Assembly: GCA_947478725.1 (NCBI GenBank)
Contig: CANJWZ010000028.1
Location: 1-55,982 of the forward strand
From: Comamonadaceae bacterium
Lineage (GTDB): Bacteria > Pseudomonadota > Gammaproteobacteria > Burkholderiales > Burkholderiaceae_C
Length of the DNA: 55,982 bases
Direction of reading: 5' to 3'
The position numbers were made by a program, and so were the translations under genes. Of the stretch, positions 6,565-16,131 are shown one piece after another. Each line of letters begins with the position of its first letter. Position 1 is the stretch's first letter. The notes below the pieces were generated by a model, which made no database searches, had not been told where the DNA came from, and saw only the letters and a program-made list of their open reading frames with translations.

Positions 6565-6640
6565 TGGTGGGACCTGCGGGGGTCGAACCCACGACAAACG
6601 GATTAAAAGTCCGCTGCTCTACCAACTGAGCTAAGGTCCC
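6565..6640 (-). tRNA. tRNA-Lys (anticodon UUU)
   Basis: A full 76-nt cloverleaf on the minus strand. The acceptor is GGGACCT paired with AGGTCCC and the D-arm is GCTCAGTTGGTAGAGC. The anticodon loop CTTTTAA gives anticodon TTT, the T-arm is GTGGGTTCGACCCCCGC, and CCA is encoded. It is followed by a terminator. tRNA genes are common integration targets, and the AT-rich accessory segment begins just past its terminator. I see no copy of the tRNA 3' end elsewhere in the window. Confidence 0.97.
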
Positions 6641-6676
6641 GTGCTTGCCTACCGTTGCAGGTAGGCAAGCCTAAGA

Positions 6677-7492
6677 TTATAGCGTGATTTTTGGCCTCTT
6701 TGCAAAGTCATGACTGGCAATTTCGTCCAGCAACCAGCCTGCCGCGCAAATACCGAATGTTGCCGTCACACTGACGACTGACCCGTAGCCGTGGCAGTTC
6801 AGATTGCTGTCGGCTTGAGGTGCATCGGTGCCGCTGGTTTGCGCGTCAAGCCTGGGCTGCATCACTGATTCGCGGCTGAAGACGCAACTCACCTTCATTT
6901 TTCCTTGGCGTGCGCCGCCGTGTTCTTTGCGCAGGCGATACCGCAGCTGGGCCAGCAAAGGGTCATGTGTGGTGAGCGACAGGTCATCAATTTCCACCTT
7001 GTGTGCAAGACGTTTGCCGCCTGCTGCGCCAACTGTGATGAAGTTGACGGCGTTATGCATGGCCCAGGCAGCCATGGCCGTTTTAGCCTTGACCTGATCG
7101 CAGGCATCCAAAATTGAGAGTGATTCTGCTTGGCCATCCATCTGTGCAATAGCGGGCCAGTTGGCAGCATCGACAAATTCTTCAATGCAGCGCACGTCGC
7201 ATTCGGGATTGATGTGGGCGATGCGTTCGCGCATGGCCTGCACTTTGGACTGTCCCAGCGTGCTGCTGAGCGCATGAATCTGGCGGTTGATATTGGACTC
7301 GGCAATATGGTCCAGGTCAATCAGCGTCAAACGGGCGACACCGCTGCGCGCCAAGGCTTCTGCGGCCCACGACCCCACGCCGCCAATGCCGACCACCACC
7401 ACATGAGCGGAGCGAATACGACTGGCGCCTTCAGTCCCATAAAGCCTTGCCAGGCCACCGAAGCGGCGCTCCAGATCAGCAGTGTCTGACAC
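6677..7492 (-). CDS. tcdA: tRNA threonylcarbamoyladenosine dehydratase TcdA
   Basis: An E1-like (ThiF/MoeB fold) enzyme that makes cyclic t6A from t6A at position 37 of ANN-decoding tRNAs, using ATP. The nucleotide site GIGGVGSW is at about residues 35-42, and the family signature DLERRFGGLARLYG sits at the N-terminus. The GTG at 7492 shares its G with the TAG of the upstream gene and gives the usual short N-terminus; a GTG eight codons upstream (7516) would lie inside that gene. Length 271 matches the family. Last gene on this strand before tRNA-Lys. Confidence 0.9.
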   Translation of the reverse strand: MSDTADLERRFGGLARLYGTEGASRIRSAHVVVVGIGGVGSWAAEALARSGVARLTLIDLDHIAESNINRQIHALSSTLGQSKVQAMRERIAHINPECDVRCIEEFVDAANWPAIAQMDGQAESLSILDACDQVKAKTAMAAWAMHNAVNFITVGAAGGKRLAHKVEIDDLSLTTHDPLLAQLRYRLRKEHGGARQGKMKVSCVFSRESVMQPRLDAQTSGTDAPQADSNLNCHGYGSVVSVTATFGICAAGWLLDEIASHDFAKRPKITL

Positions 7493-8607
7493 TAGATGCT
7501 GCTCTCGAGCCGCCACAACTGGTATTTAAGCGCAACCACCGCACCCGCAACAATTGCCGCAACTGCGACAAAACTGGTCGCACTCAAGGTCGACAAACCG
7601 GACAGGCCCTGCCCTACGGTGCAGCCCATCGCGGCCACGCCGCCCACGCCCATGAGAACAGCGCCCACCAAGTGGTTGGCGGTGTCTTCGACATCACGAA
7701 AACCTTCCCAGCGAAACGTTTGGGTCGCCACCGCGTAGGCGGCGGACCCCAGCACCACGCCAAACACCGACACGATACCGATCGTGAGTACCTTGGACTT
7801 GTCGCTGAAAAACATCAGCCAATCGATGGTGTAGGCGACCGGGGACACAAAGCTCAGGGCTTCCATGCGGCCAGAGTTGGTGGCCAAAAACGCCTCTTGC
7901 AGGGTTTCAGGGTGTTCAGCGACATAGCCCAAGCGGCCGCTGACCCACCACATGGCGGCAACAATCAGGCCCAAGCCCAAGCCTGCGAGCAGGTTGTCAA
8001 ATCGCACAAAATCGCGGCCCAGCATGGCCCAGACAATCAGGCCCAAGCCCAACACAAGCGCCACAATCAGCCCGGTACCCGTCATGCTGAGGCCGACGGC
8101 GCTGGCCAGCCAGTTGGGCAGGGCTGCGTTGCTTGCAAACTCGACCGCAACCCGATCAACCGTCGCGACACGCAGCACGGCTGTGACGCCTTTGAGCGTG
8201 GCAAATGCGGCTATAGCCATGACCACAAACACCACCACAGATTTGAGGTTGCCGCCGCCGATGCGGACCAGCGTCTTGCTGCCGCAACCTGACGCCAGCA
8301 CCATACCAAAGCCAAACATCAAGCCGCCAACCAGGGCCGACAGCCAGATCAAACGGTTGGAAGCGTAAAGCGTTTTAGACGGGTCAATCAGCCCCGCCGC
8401 TGCCAAGGCGTAAAAGCCAATCATCGCCACGCCAACCGCCAAGCCCCACTGGCGCATACGCGTCCAGTCGCTCATGTTGACGATGTCGCTGACGGCCCCC
8501 ATGGTGCAAAAGTGGGTGCGCTGTGCAACCGCGCCGAACAGCACCGAAAGAACGAACGCGGCCCACAGCACCTGCGTTGTCAGCGTCTTGAGTATTGAGA
8601 TGTCCAT
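7492..8607 (-). CDS. YeeE/YedE family sulfur-compound transporter
   Basis: 371 residues with about nine to ten membrane segments throughout, in the inner membrane. The YeeE/YedE (TsuA-type) family imports thiosulfate or related sulfur species, passing the substrate along conserved cysteines. Here the Cys are in HFCTMG (34), ASGCGSKT (108) and MGCTVGQG (329), the expected repeated pattern of two half-domains. The stop overlaps the start of tcdA by one base. The exact substrate cannot be told. tcdA and this gene may be co-transcribed. Confidence 0.85.
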   Translation of the reverse strand: MDISILKTLTTQVLWAAFVLSVLFGAVAQRTHFCTMGAVSDIVNMSDWTRMRQWGLAVGVAMIGFYALAAAGLIDPSKTLYASNRLIWLSALVGGLMFGFGMVLASGCGSKTLVRIGGGNLKSVVVFVVMAIAAFATLKGVTAVLRVATVDRVAVEFASNAALPNWLASAVGLSMTGTGLIVALVLGLGLIVWAMLGRDFVRFDNLLAGLGLGLIVAAMWWVSGRLGYVAEHPETLQEAFLATNSGRMEALSFVSPVAYTIDWLMFFSDKSKVLTIGIVSVFGVVLGSAAYAVATQTFRWEGFRDVEDTANHLVGAVLMGVGGVAAMGCTVGQGLSGLSTLSATSFVAVAAIVAGAVVALKYQLWRLESSI

Positions 8608-8635
8608 GCCCTGATTTTAAAGGCAGGGCGGGTGC

Positions 8636-9451
8636 CTACTTGAGCTTGCTCAAACGGTCTTTCGCAACCGCCGCGGCTTCAGATTTTGGATACACATTGA
8701 TCAGGTCGGTCAATGTTTTGCGGGCGGCGACTTTGTCTTTGAGTTCAATCTGGCAATTGGCGATTGACAAAGCCGCTTCTGGTGCGCGCACATGCTCAGG
8801 CGACAGGGCAAGCACTGATTTGAAGTTGACAATCGCCTCGCGATAGGCGCGCAAGGCGTACTGCGCATTGCCCAGCCAAAACAGCGCGGACGGCTTGTAG
8901 CCACTGGACGGGTAGCGGTTGATAAAGTCAATGAAGGAGGTTTGCGCCGCTGAGAACTCCCCTTTTCGCAGCATTGCCAAAGCCACACCGAAATCTCGAA
9001 CCTCGTCAGGACTTGCCACGAACTCCTGACCGTCAACGGTTATTTTGGACGGTTCAAACTTGCGCAGCCGCTCATCCACACCTTGGCTGATGTCCTTTTG
9101 TTTGCGCTGCATGTCGGCCACCTCGCGCGCCAGCTGCTCGTCCTGGCCACGCAATTTAGCCATGTCAGCACGCAAAACTTCGATCTGACTGGACAAGTCC
9201 AAAATGCTGCGGCGCAATTGGGCGTTCTCATCGCTGGCCTTCTTCAACTCATCGCCGACCTTCTTCGACTCATCGCTGGCCTTTTTCAACTCTTCAACAT
9301 TGCGCTGTTGTTGCGCATCCACCTTTTGCCTCAAATCAAGAATCGCCTTGCGCGCCTCGTCGTCGTCAAACAAGGCAGCATTCGCGGTCAAAGCCAGCAG
9401 GCTCCATACACCGATGGACAGAAAATTGCGAAAAATCCTTGCTGCGTTCAT
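8636..9451 (-). CDS. cpoB: Cell division coordinator CpoB (YbgF)
   Basis: 271 residues, periplasmic, with a signal peptide (cleavage near ANAALFDDDEA). An N-terminal coiled coil (about 35-115), known in the family to trimerise, contains a direct repeat of ELKKASDE. A C-terminal TPR block (about 150-270, e.g. NAQYALRAYREAIVNFKSVL) is thought to contact TolA and the PBP1B machinery. It follows pal in the conserved tolB-pal-cpoB order. CpoB coordinates outer membrane constriction with septal peptidoglycan synthesis. Confidence 0.9.
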   Translation of the reverse strand: MNAARIFRNFLSIGVWSLLALTANAALFDDDEARKAILDLRQKVDAQQQRNVEELKKASDESKKVGDELKKASDENAQLRRSILDLSSQIEVLRADMAKLRGQDEQLAREVADMQRKQKDISQGVDERLRKFEPSKITVDGQEFVASPDEVRDFGVALAMLRKGEFSAAQTSFIDFINRYPSSGYKPSALFWLGNAQYALRAYREAIVNFKSVLALSPEHVRAPEAALSIANCQIELKDKVAARKTLTDLINVYPKSEAAAVAKDRLSKLK

Positions 9452-9466
9452 GACTCGTTCAATCTT

Positions 9467-10012
9467 TTATCGGTAGCTCAGTTCTGCGCGACGGTTTTTA
9501 GCCAAAGCGGACTCGTCCGCGCCGCTGTTGGCCGGCTTTTCTTTGCCAAAACTCACCGCTTCGACTTGCGCATCCGTCACACCCAACAGGCCCAAGGCAC
9601 GGCGAACCGCCTCAGCACGTTTTTGGCCCAGGGCCAGGTTGTATTCTCGGCCGCCGCGCTCGTCGGTGTGGCCTTCAACAGACAGCTTGCGGGTCTTGTT
9701 GACCGCCATGTATTTTGCGTGCGCTTCTACCGCGCCTTGAAATTCTGGCTTGATGGTGAAGCTGTCGTAGTCAAAGTAAATGACTTTTGTCACACCTATT
9801 GGGCCAATAGCACCTATGCTGGTCGCTGCAATTTCAACTGGCGCGACAGTCTTGCTGGAAACATCGCTGGTCATTGGCATTGGCGGCGGAGTAACGACTG
9901 AACCGGTGCGGTTTTCTACCGGGACTTCGTCGAGTTTGACGCTGGAGCCGCAAGCCGTCAGAAAAGCCACCATGGCGAGAGTTGCGAGGCTTGAAGAAAT
10001 GATGCGTTTCAT
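9467..10012 (-). CDS. pal: Peptidoglycan-associated lipoprotein Pal
   Basis: 181 residues from the ATG at 10012, preceded by AGGGG; a longer frame to 10042 lacks a ribosome site. Lipobox LTAC gives a lipidated Cys21 anchored in the outer membrane. A Pro/Val/Thr-rich linker leads to an OmpA-type peptidoglycan-binding domain (VIYFDYDSFTIKP, then SVEGHTDERGGREYNLALG). Pal links the outer membrane to the cell wall and binds TolB. Confidence 0.96.
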   Translation of the reverse strand: MKRIISSSLATLAMVAFLTACGSSVKLDEVPVENRTGSVVTPPPMPMTSDVSSKTVAPVEIAATSIGAIGPIGVTKVIYFDYDSFTIKPEFQGAVEAHAKYMAVNKTRKLSVEGHTDERGGREYNLALGQKRAEAVRRALGLLGVTDAQVEAVSFGKEKPANSGADESALAKNRRAELSYR

Positions 10013-10059
10013 GAGTTCCCCTTGTAAAACAGTTGATTTCAATCATATGGTGTGAGCGA

Positions 10060-11352
10060 CTAACGGGAGTAAGGACCCCAGTCAGGCTCTCGAATATCGC
10101 CACTGGCACCGGCCAATCTGGCTTTGATTTTCCCATCGACCGTGCTGGTCATCAGCGCTTCACGTCCCTGTTGCAGTGTGGCATACACAATCAGGCGGCT
10201 GTTGGGCGCGAAACTGGGGCTCTCGTCGGCACTTGTGTCGGTCAGTTGCGTTACGGCGTTGGTGGCAAGATCCATGACCTGCAGTTTGAAGGCACCGCTG
10301 ATACGCGACACATACGCCAAGTACTTGCCATCAGGACTGATCGCTGGCGAGATGTTGTAGTTGCCAGTGAAAGTGACCCTTTCGGCATTGCCGCCGGACG
10401 CAGACATGCGGTAAATTTGTGGCGCACCGCCCCTGTCGCTGACAAAGTAAATGCTTTTACCGTCCGGCGCAAAGGCAGGCTCGGTGTCAATGCTTGGCGA
10501 TTGGGTCAAGCGCTTGGGTTCGCCACCGTTGGCGTCCATGACGTAAAGCTGGGATCCGCCATCGCGGCTCAAGGTGGCCACAATTTGCCGGCCATCCGGT
10601 GACCAGGCTGGGGCACTGTTGGAGCCGCGAAAGTTCGCCAACAATCGGCGCTTGCCGCTTGCCACATCATGCGCGTAAATCACCGGCTTGCGGGACTCAA
10701 AAGACACATAGGCCAGTTGTGAGCCGTTGGGCGACCATGCCGGGGAAATGATGGGTTCAGGACTGGCGAGCGCCGATTGCGCATTTTCACCATCGGCATC
10801 TGCCACCCACAGCGTAAACCGCTGCGGACTCTTGGTCACGTACGCAATACGGGTTGAAAAAATGCCTTTTTCGCCGGTCAGCTTTTCATAAACAAAGTCC
10901 GAGATGCGGTGCGCTGAAAGGCGCAGGTCGGCCGCGCTGACCGCATAGCTTTGTCCGCCCAAATCCTGACCACGTACAACATCCCACAAGCGCAATCGAA
11001 CATCAAAACGGCCATCAGCCAGGGGCATGATGCTGCCCGTGACCAATGAGTCAGCGCCTTTTTGCTTCCACACCGTCATGTCCGGCCGGGAGCTCTCATC
11101 CAAGACCGCGCCTGTCGTGTCAACGTGGCGAAAAACGCCGCTGCGCTCCAGATCAGCCCTGACGATGGCACCAATTTTTTGAGTCGCCTGTTCCTCGCCG
11201 CGAAAAGCAGCCACCGCAATCGGCATTTGCGTCAAACCGACCCCGGAAACCTCGACCCTGAACTGCGCAGAAACCACCGAAGACAAAGGGAGGGTGCTGG
11301 CGGCAATCAGTGCGACAAGCTTGCGTCGGTTAACCAATGTATGTGTGACCAT
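10060..11352 (-). CDS. tolB: Tol-Pal system protein TolB
   Basis: 430 residues, periplasmic, with a signal peptide ending near VVSAQF. An N-terminal TolB domain (to about 160) is followed by a beta-propeller of WD40-like repeats, recognisable as PAWSPNG, PAWSPDG, PAFAPDG, PAISPDG and PSFAPNS. TolB shuttles between Pal and TolA during cell constriction. In most relatives tolQ, tolR and tolA come just upstream; here the upstream gene on the strand is a glycosyltransferase (stop at 11382, 29 bp away), so tolQRA must lie elsewhere. Confidence 0.96.
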   Translation of the reverse strand: MVTHTLVNRRKLVALIAASTLPLSSVVSAQFRVEVSGVGLTQMPIAVAAFRGEEQATQKIGAIVRADLERSGVFRHVDTTGAVLDESSRPDMTVWKQKGADSLVTGSIMPLADGRFDVRLRLWDVVRGQDLGGQSYAVSAADLRLSAHRISDFVYEKLTGEKGIFSTRIAYVTKSPQRFTLWVADADGENAQSALASPEPIISPAWSPNGSQLAYVSFESRKPVIYAHDVASGKRRLLANFRGSNSAPAWSPDGRQIVATLSRDGGSQLYVMDANGGEPKRLTQSPSIDTEPAFAPDGKSIYFVSDRGGAPQIYRMSASGGNAERVTFTGNYNISPAISPDGKYLAYVSRISGAFKLQVMDLATNAVTQLTDTSADESPSFAPNSRLIVYATLQQGREALMTSTVDGKIKARLAGASGDIREPDWGPYSR

Positions 11353-11381
11353 AGGAAAAGTTTAAATGTATTTTGGGCAAT

Positions 11382-12224
11382 TTACTGTAGGGGTGTGACC
11401 TGACCTGACGACTGAGGCTCAATTTCAGACAGGCCTTTGACCGCCCTTATCTGAAAAGTTTTCATTCGCTCAAGCACTTTTAGCCGGTTGACGGACTCCT
11501 GATGGCGCTGCTGCTCGCGGTGCCACAGGTGGTAAACCTCGGTCGCCCAAAACCCGTTTTTACGCTGGACGCCGGCGTTGCCAAGACGCAGCACAAGGTC
11601 TGCATCTTCATGACCCCAGCCCTCAAAGGTCTCGTCAAAACCATTCACCGCCAGGAAGTCCTTGCGCCAAACGGCCAGGTTACAACTGCGGATGCCCTTC
11701 CACCTGAAACCCTGTTGTACCCTGAACCACGACATGGGCCAGCCCAGCATGTGCAACAATTTGTTGCTATCCCCTTTGAGTCTTGCCAATAACCAAAAGA
11801 ACCAAGACTGGTCAAGCAGGTCGATCTCCTGATTGACCGCACGCAGCGTCAACTGCTCACTGAGCAACACCCTGCTACCGTTGACAAAGCACGCTTGTTC
11901 AGCCAAACGGGTTTGGGCTTTTACAAATGACCGGCCAGGTACACAGTCGCCATCAAGAAAAACCAGATACTCCCCCACAGCATGGTGGGCACCGAGGTTA
12001 CGTGCTTTAGCGGCAGTAAAGCCTGTGTCAGGGTGCCAGACGTGACGTATGGGGCAGTTAAAAGGCGGGCAATACTGGCGAAGCATGTCAACCTGGGCAG
12101 GGCTGGAACCGTCATCGACTACCAGCACCTCATGATCGGTCCCGCACTGCCGGGCCAGCGAACGGAGCACCGCCAGCAGCGCGTCGGTTCGGTTGTAAGT
12201 CAAAACAATGAAGCTGATGTTCAT
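11382..12224 (-). CDS. glycosyltransferase family 2 with galactosyltransferase-type C-terminal domain
   Basis: 280 residues from the ATG at 12224, which overlaps the stop of the upstream glycosyltransferase (ATGA). Nucleotide-sugar motifs are SFIVLTYNR at the start, VVDDGSS near 40 and FLDGDCV near 95. The segment GWGHEDADLVLRLG is the signature of the galactosyltransferase-like C-terminal domain that follows the GT-A fold in many lipopolysaccharide and capsule enzymes. Probably cytoplasmic, adding a sugar to core or O-unit. Sugar and linkage unknown. Confidence 0.8.
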   Translation of the reverse strand: MNISFIVLTYNRTDALLAVLRSLARQCGTDHEVLVVDDGSSPAQVDMLRQYCPPFNCPIRHVWHPDTGFTAAKARNLGAHHAVGEYLVFLDGDCVPGRSFVKAQTRLAEQACFVNGSRVLLSEQLTLRAVNQEIDLLDQSWFFWLLARLKGDSNKLLHMLGWPMSWFRVQQGFRWKGIRSCNLAVWRKDFLAVNGFDETFEGWGHEDADLVLRLGNAGVQRKNGFWATEVYHLWHREQQRHQESVNRLKVLERMKTFQIRAVKGLSEIEPQSSGQVTPLQ

Positions 12225-12982
12225 CGGGATTTGCTGGTGGGCTGCGACATCAACCAGACCTTCAGGTACCGGTAATACGTGCCCTCTGCATTGGAAATTG
12301 CCAGCAACAAGCCCATGCGCCCGTCCAGAAAACCCAGCCGCAAAACGTAAGTACGGACAAATGCCCACAGCCCGTGACCTAAGGCCTGACCGATGGATGC
12401 CTTTTTACCCTGCTGAAACAAATGTTGTGCACCTGCTGTCGAATAACGATTGGCCTTGTCGAGAACCGCCTCAAAATCATTGAAGCTTTGATGTAGCAAA
12501 TGCGCTTGTAATTGACCCACAGCCCGGTGGGTGATGAGCTTTTCATGCACCAGATCATTTGAGAAGCTGGCGCTACCACGCTTGAAAAGACGTGTGATCC
12601 GGTCAGGGTACCAGCCCGAATGGCGCATGTACTGTCCACAGTAGCTTGACAGCCGGGGAAAGCTATAAACGTCAAATTGCGGTTTGTCGAGCACCGCCTT
12701 GATCTCTGCCTGGAGCTCTGGGGTTATTGTTTCGTCGGCATCAATCGACAAAACCCAGTCACAGTTTGCCAAAGCGAGGGCGCGGTTTTTTTGTATGCCA
12801 AAACCAGGCCAATCACCACTTTGACTCAGTTCTGCACCCATGCTTTTGGCCAACTCGGCCGTATCGTCTGTGCTTTCTGAATCGAGCACCACGATTTGAT
12901 CAGCAAAGCGCACAGATTGCAGGCAAGCCTCGATGTTGCGTGCCTCATTTTTGGTGATAACAATGACTGCCAGCGTGGTCAA
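12221..12982 (-). CDS. glycosyltransferase family 2, WaaE/KdtX-like LPS core enzyme
   Basis: 253 residues if the TTG at 12982 is the start, chosen because AAAAGG lies 6 bp before it and because it gives the usual family beginning (TTLAVIVITKNEA). Another TTG at 13045 has no ribosome site. Motifs: ITKNEARNIEACL, VVLDSESTDDT and the metal-binding LSIDADE, then RITRLFKRG and a C-terminal amphipathic part. Related enzymes add glucose to the inner core of lipopolysaccharide. It overlaps the next glycosyltransferase by 4 bp and is divergent from the ligase-like gene, 84 bp away. Confidence 0.75.
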   Translation of the reverse strand: MTTLAVIVITKNEARNIEACLQSVRFADQIVVLDSESTDDTAELAKSMGAELSQSGDWPGFGIQKNRALALANCDWVLSIDADETITPELQAEIKAVLDKPQFDVYSFPRLSSYCGQYMRHSGWYPDRITRLFKRGSASFSNDLVHEKLITHRAVGQLQAHLLHQSFNDFEAVLDKANRYSTAGAQHLFQQGKKASIGQALGHGLWAFVRTYVLRLGFLDGRMGLLLAISNAEGTYYRYLKVWLMSQPTSKSR

Positions 12983-13066
12983 ACTCTGCCTTTTTGTGAG
13001 ATACCAAAGACGCGTATCCGTGAAACGCAATCGGTCAAAAAACAATCATCGATAATATGGGAAATC

Positions 13067-14359
13067 ATGACCGAAACCAGCTGGGAAACTAAAAAGTATT
13101 TGAGTTCAAGGCTGTTGCTGGTCTACTCAGTAGCGGCATCGGTAGGACTGCCGATGGCACTGGTCAGTATTGCCAAGCTGGCTTTGTTCGTGTTTGGTCT
13201 CGCTATTTTAATTTGGCCGCATGTCAGAAGCTCAAAGCTTAGCAACGAAACGCGTTTGACGCTGCCGTTAAATACAGCTCGCGCTGTGCTGGGTGTACTC
13301 CTTGTTTTTACCCTTAGCCTGTTCTGGACGACCGCAGAAACCGCCGAATCGGTTGGTTCCATCGCAAAATATGGCAAATTACTCACCATCTTGTTGCTGC
13401 CAATGTTGTTAAGGAGCAAACAGGAAGTCGTCAACGCCATCATCGTGTTTGTTTTGGTGCAGTTTTTTTTAGTGCTGAGTTCCTGGATGCTGTTTGCGGG
13501 ACTGACTGTACCGTGGGCAACATCCCAAGACTCGGCCATACATTACGCAGTTTTTTCCAGTTATCTGGACCAAGGCATCATGAGTGCGGTCACTGCTGCC
13601 GTTTGCTGGCATCTACGCAAGTCAGCGCCAGGCCGCTTTGGCGACCAAATTGCGAAAGGCATTGCCATCTTATGTGTCGCCAATGTGTTGTTTGTGTTGA
13701 GCGGCCGTACCGGCCACTTGGTGGCGATCGTGCTGCTTTCCCTGGCGCTGACTTGGCAGCTCAAGCCGCGCTACCGCTGGACTGTGTTGATACTGCCGTT
13801 TCTGCTGCTTGGCATGCTTTCGGCAGTCTCACCAAAGATGCAAAAACGCCTCAATATGGTCAAAAGTGAAGTGCAGGAATTCTCGATCAAGCAAGGCGTC
13901 AACGTCGTGAACGGAAGCTCTTCCGGTGTCAGGCTTCACTTCTGGCACCGGGCTGTCCAGTCGATATCTGAAAGTCCTTTGTTGGGCTCGGGCGTGGGAA
14001 GCTGGAGCAACGAATACAACAGGATTGAAACACGACAAAATCCAGCATCCTTCAGGATTGGTGAAAGAGGCAATCCACACCAGGAATATTTGTTGTGGGG
14101 GGTACAACTTGGCATACCCGGCGTGCTGCTTTTGTTAACTTTTCTGGCGGCTGTTTTCAGAGACACCCGCGGAACAGACCCGTATTCAACACGCGCCGCG
14201 CAATCGGTATTGGCGGCATTGGCCGTAGCGTGTTTTTTCAATTCACCGATTTATGATGCCCTGATAGGTGATTTCTTCTGCGTCGGGCTGGGTCTGATGC
14301 TGGCTCTTGTGATGCACACATCGATAGCCGCCTCGGCGGCAAGGGCTAACCCGTCATGA
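13067..14359 (+). CDS. O-antigen ligase-like membrane protein
   Basis: 430 residues, with about ten to twelve membrane segments. The start is the ATG at 13067; the frame extends further upstream but into the divergent gene. The large periplasmic loop contains GSGVGSW and GERGNPHQEYL, the region that carries the conserved His and Arg of the Wzy_C/WaaL family. Such proteins transfer O-polysaccharide to lipid A-core or polymerise it on the outer face of the inner membrane. The stop overlaps the msbA start (ATGA), supporting a common operon. Ligase versus polymerase cannot be told from sequence. Confidence 0.8.
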   Translation: MTETSWETKKYLSSRLLLVYSVAASVGLPMALVSIAKLALFVFGLAILIWPHVRSSKLSNETRLTLPLNTARAVLGVLLVFTLSLFWTTAETAESVGSIAKYGKLLTILLLPMLLRSKQEVVNAIIVFVLVQFFLVLSSWMLFAGLTVPWATSQDSAIHYAVFSSYLDQGIMSAVTAAVCWHLRKSAPGRFGDQIAKGIAILCVANVLFVLSGRTGHLVAIVLLSLALTWQLKPRYRWTVLILPFLLLGMLSAVSPKMQKRLNMVKSEVQEFSIKQGVNVVNGSSSGVRLHFWHRAVQSISESPLLGSGVGSWSNEYNRIETRQNPASFRIGERGNPHQEYLLWGVQLGIPGVLLLLTFLAAVFRDTRGTDPYSTRAAQSVLAALAVACFFNSPIYDALIGDFFCVGLGLMLALVMHTSIAASAARANPS

Positions 14360-16122
14360 CACCAAGCAGCGTGGCATCACAAGCGAATCAAACGAGCGTG
14401 CTGAGGCGCTTTTGGCGTGTCTGGCCTTACTTCAGCAAGTCCAGGCGCGCTTGGACTGTGGCCATATTGGCCACGATTGCGGCATCGGCCACCGAACCTT
14501 TCATTCCGGCGCTGCTCAAGCCGGTGCTCGACAGGGGATTTCAAAATGGCAAACTTGACCTCTGGCAGGTTCCCGCTGCCCTGATGCTACTTTTTACCAT
14601 CCGTGGCTTGTCTGGTTTTGTCGCGCAATATGCGTTGACCGAAGTGACCAATGATGGTCTGCAGGCACTTCGCAAAGCCATGTTTGACAAGCTGCTCACC
14701 GCGCGACTGTCACTATTTGCCGAACAGACTTCCAGCGCCATATCCAACACCGTGGTGTACGAGGTCTACAACGGCTCTGTTATTTTGAACAACGCACTGA
14801 TCAAGCTGGCGCGTGATGTGTTGACGATGCTGGCATTGATTGCTTACCTGATTTTCCTGAACTGGAAGCTGATGCTGGTGGTGTCTCTGCTGTTTCCTGC
14901 ATTGGCACTGGTCATTCAGTTGCTGACGCGCAGGCTTTACCGCTTGACCAAGGAAAGTCAGACGGCCACCGACAACCTCGCGTATGTGGTTGAAGAAAAC
15001 GTACTGGCCCACCGTGATGTACGCCTGAATGGCGCGCAGGCCAGCCAGGCAACTCGGTTTGACGCATTAAGCAGATCTCTTCGGCGCCTGTCGATGAAGT
15101 CAACGGTGGCTTACGCAAGCATGAGCGCCATCAACCAGGTGCTGGCTGCGATTGCACTGTCAGCGGTCATTTCCATCGCACTGCTGCAGGGCTCGGAAAA
15201 CACCACCACTGTGGGTGGATTTGTTGCCTTTGTCACCGCCATGCTGCTGTTGATTGCGCCCATCAAAGGATTGTCTGACGGTGCGACACCCATCACGCGC
15301 GGGCTGGCCGCATTGGAACGAGGTCTGGATTTGATGGAATTGACGGATGATGAATCTGGTGGAACCTTCACCAAAGCCAGATCATCAGGAGCCATTGAAT
15401 TTGCAAATGTAGGCGTTGTTTACAAGACGGGTGCGTCGCCCGCGCTGGACGGCCTGAATCTGTCGATTGCTCCCGGAGAAACGATTGCGCTTGTTGGTGC
15501 TTCAGGCTCCGGGAAAACCACACTGGCCAATTTGTTGCCTCGTTTTGTCGACTTGACGTCCGGTGACATCTCCATTGATGGACGGGAAATCAGGCAGTGG
15601 GACCTGGCATCTTTGCGCTCTCAGTTTGCAGTGGTCAGCCAACATGTTGTCATGCTGAACAGCTCGATTGCGCTCAACGTGACGCTTGGCCAGCCCTACG
15701 ACAAAGACAAGATCATGCAGTGCCTGATGGCCGCTAATCTGGGGCAACTCATGAGTGAACTGCCACAAGGCATTGAGACTGTGCTTGGACACAACGCCAT
15801 GCAATTGTCTGGTGGCCAGCGACAGCGCCTGGCCATCGCGCGAGCCCTGTACAAAGATGCACCGATTCTGATTCTTGACGAGGCCACATCAGCACTGGAC
15901 ACAGAATCAGAACAAGCCGTGCAAGTTGCCATTAAAGAGCTGACAAGAAACAGAACCTCCCTGATCATCGCGCACCGGCTGTCAACGATTCAGCATGCTG
16001 ACCGCATCATCATGATGAATGCTGGTCGACTGATCGAGACAGGCACGCATACACAGTTAATGGCACAAAACGGTGCTTATGCCAATCTGTACCGGCTTGG
16101 ACTGAGCTCGGACAAAACATAG
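14356..16122 (+). CDS. msbA: Lipid A export ATP-binding/permease MsbA
   Basis: 588 residues, a half-transporter with six membrane helices (about 30-310) followed by the nucleotide-binding domain. Walker A GASGSGKTT is at about 381-389, signature LSGGQRQR at about 484, Walker B ILILDEATSALD at about 503, and the H-loop at IIAHRLST. As a homodimer it flips lipid A-core across the inner membrane. It overlaps the O-antigen ligase-like gene by 4 bp and is 9 bp before the epimerase-like gene, which places it within a surface glycan operon. Confidence 0.92.
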   Translation: MTPSSVASQANQTSVLRRFWRVWPYFSKSRRAWTVAILATIAASATEPFIPALLKPVLDRGFQNGKLDLWQVPAALMLLFTIRGLSGFVAQYALTEVTNDGLQALRKAMFDKLLTARLSLFAEQTSSAISNTVVYEVYNGSVILNNALIKLARDVLTMLALIAYLIFLNWKLMLVVSLLFPALALVIQLLTRRLYRLTKESQTATDNLAYVVEENVLAHRDVRLNGAQASQATRFDALSRSLRRLSMKSTVAYASMSAINQVLAAIALSAVISIALLQGSENTTTVGGFVAFVTAMLLLIAPIKGLSDGATPITRGLAALERGLDLMELTDDESGGTFTKARSSGAIEFANVGVVYKTGASPALDGLNLSIAPGETIALVGASGSGKTTLANLLPRFVDLTSGDISIDGREIRQWDLASLRSQFAVVSQHVVMLNSSIALNVTLGQPYDKDKIMQCLMAANLGQLMSELPQGIETVLGHNAMQLSGGQRQRLAIARALYKDAPILILDEATSALDTESEQAVQVAIKELTRNRTSLIIAHRLSTIQHADRIIMMNAGRLIETGTHTQLMAQNGAYANLYRLGLSSDKT

Positions 16123-16131
16123 GCTGAAATC

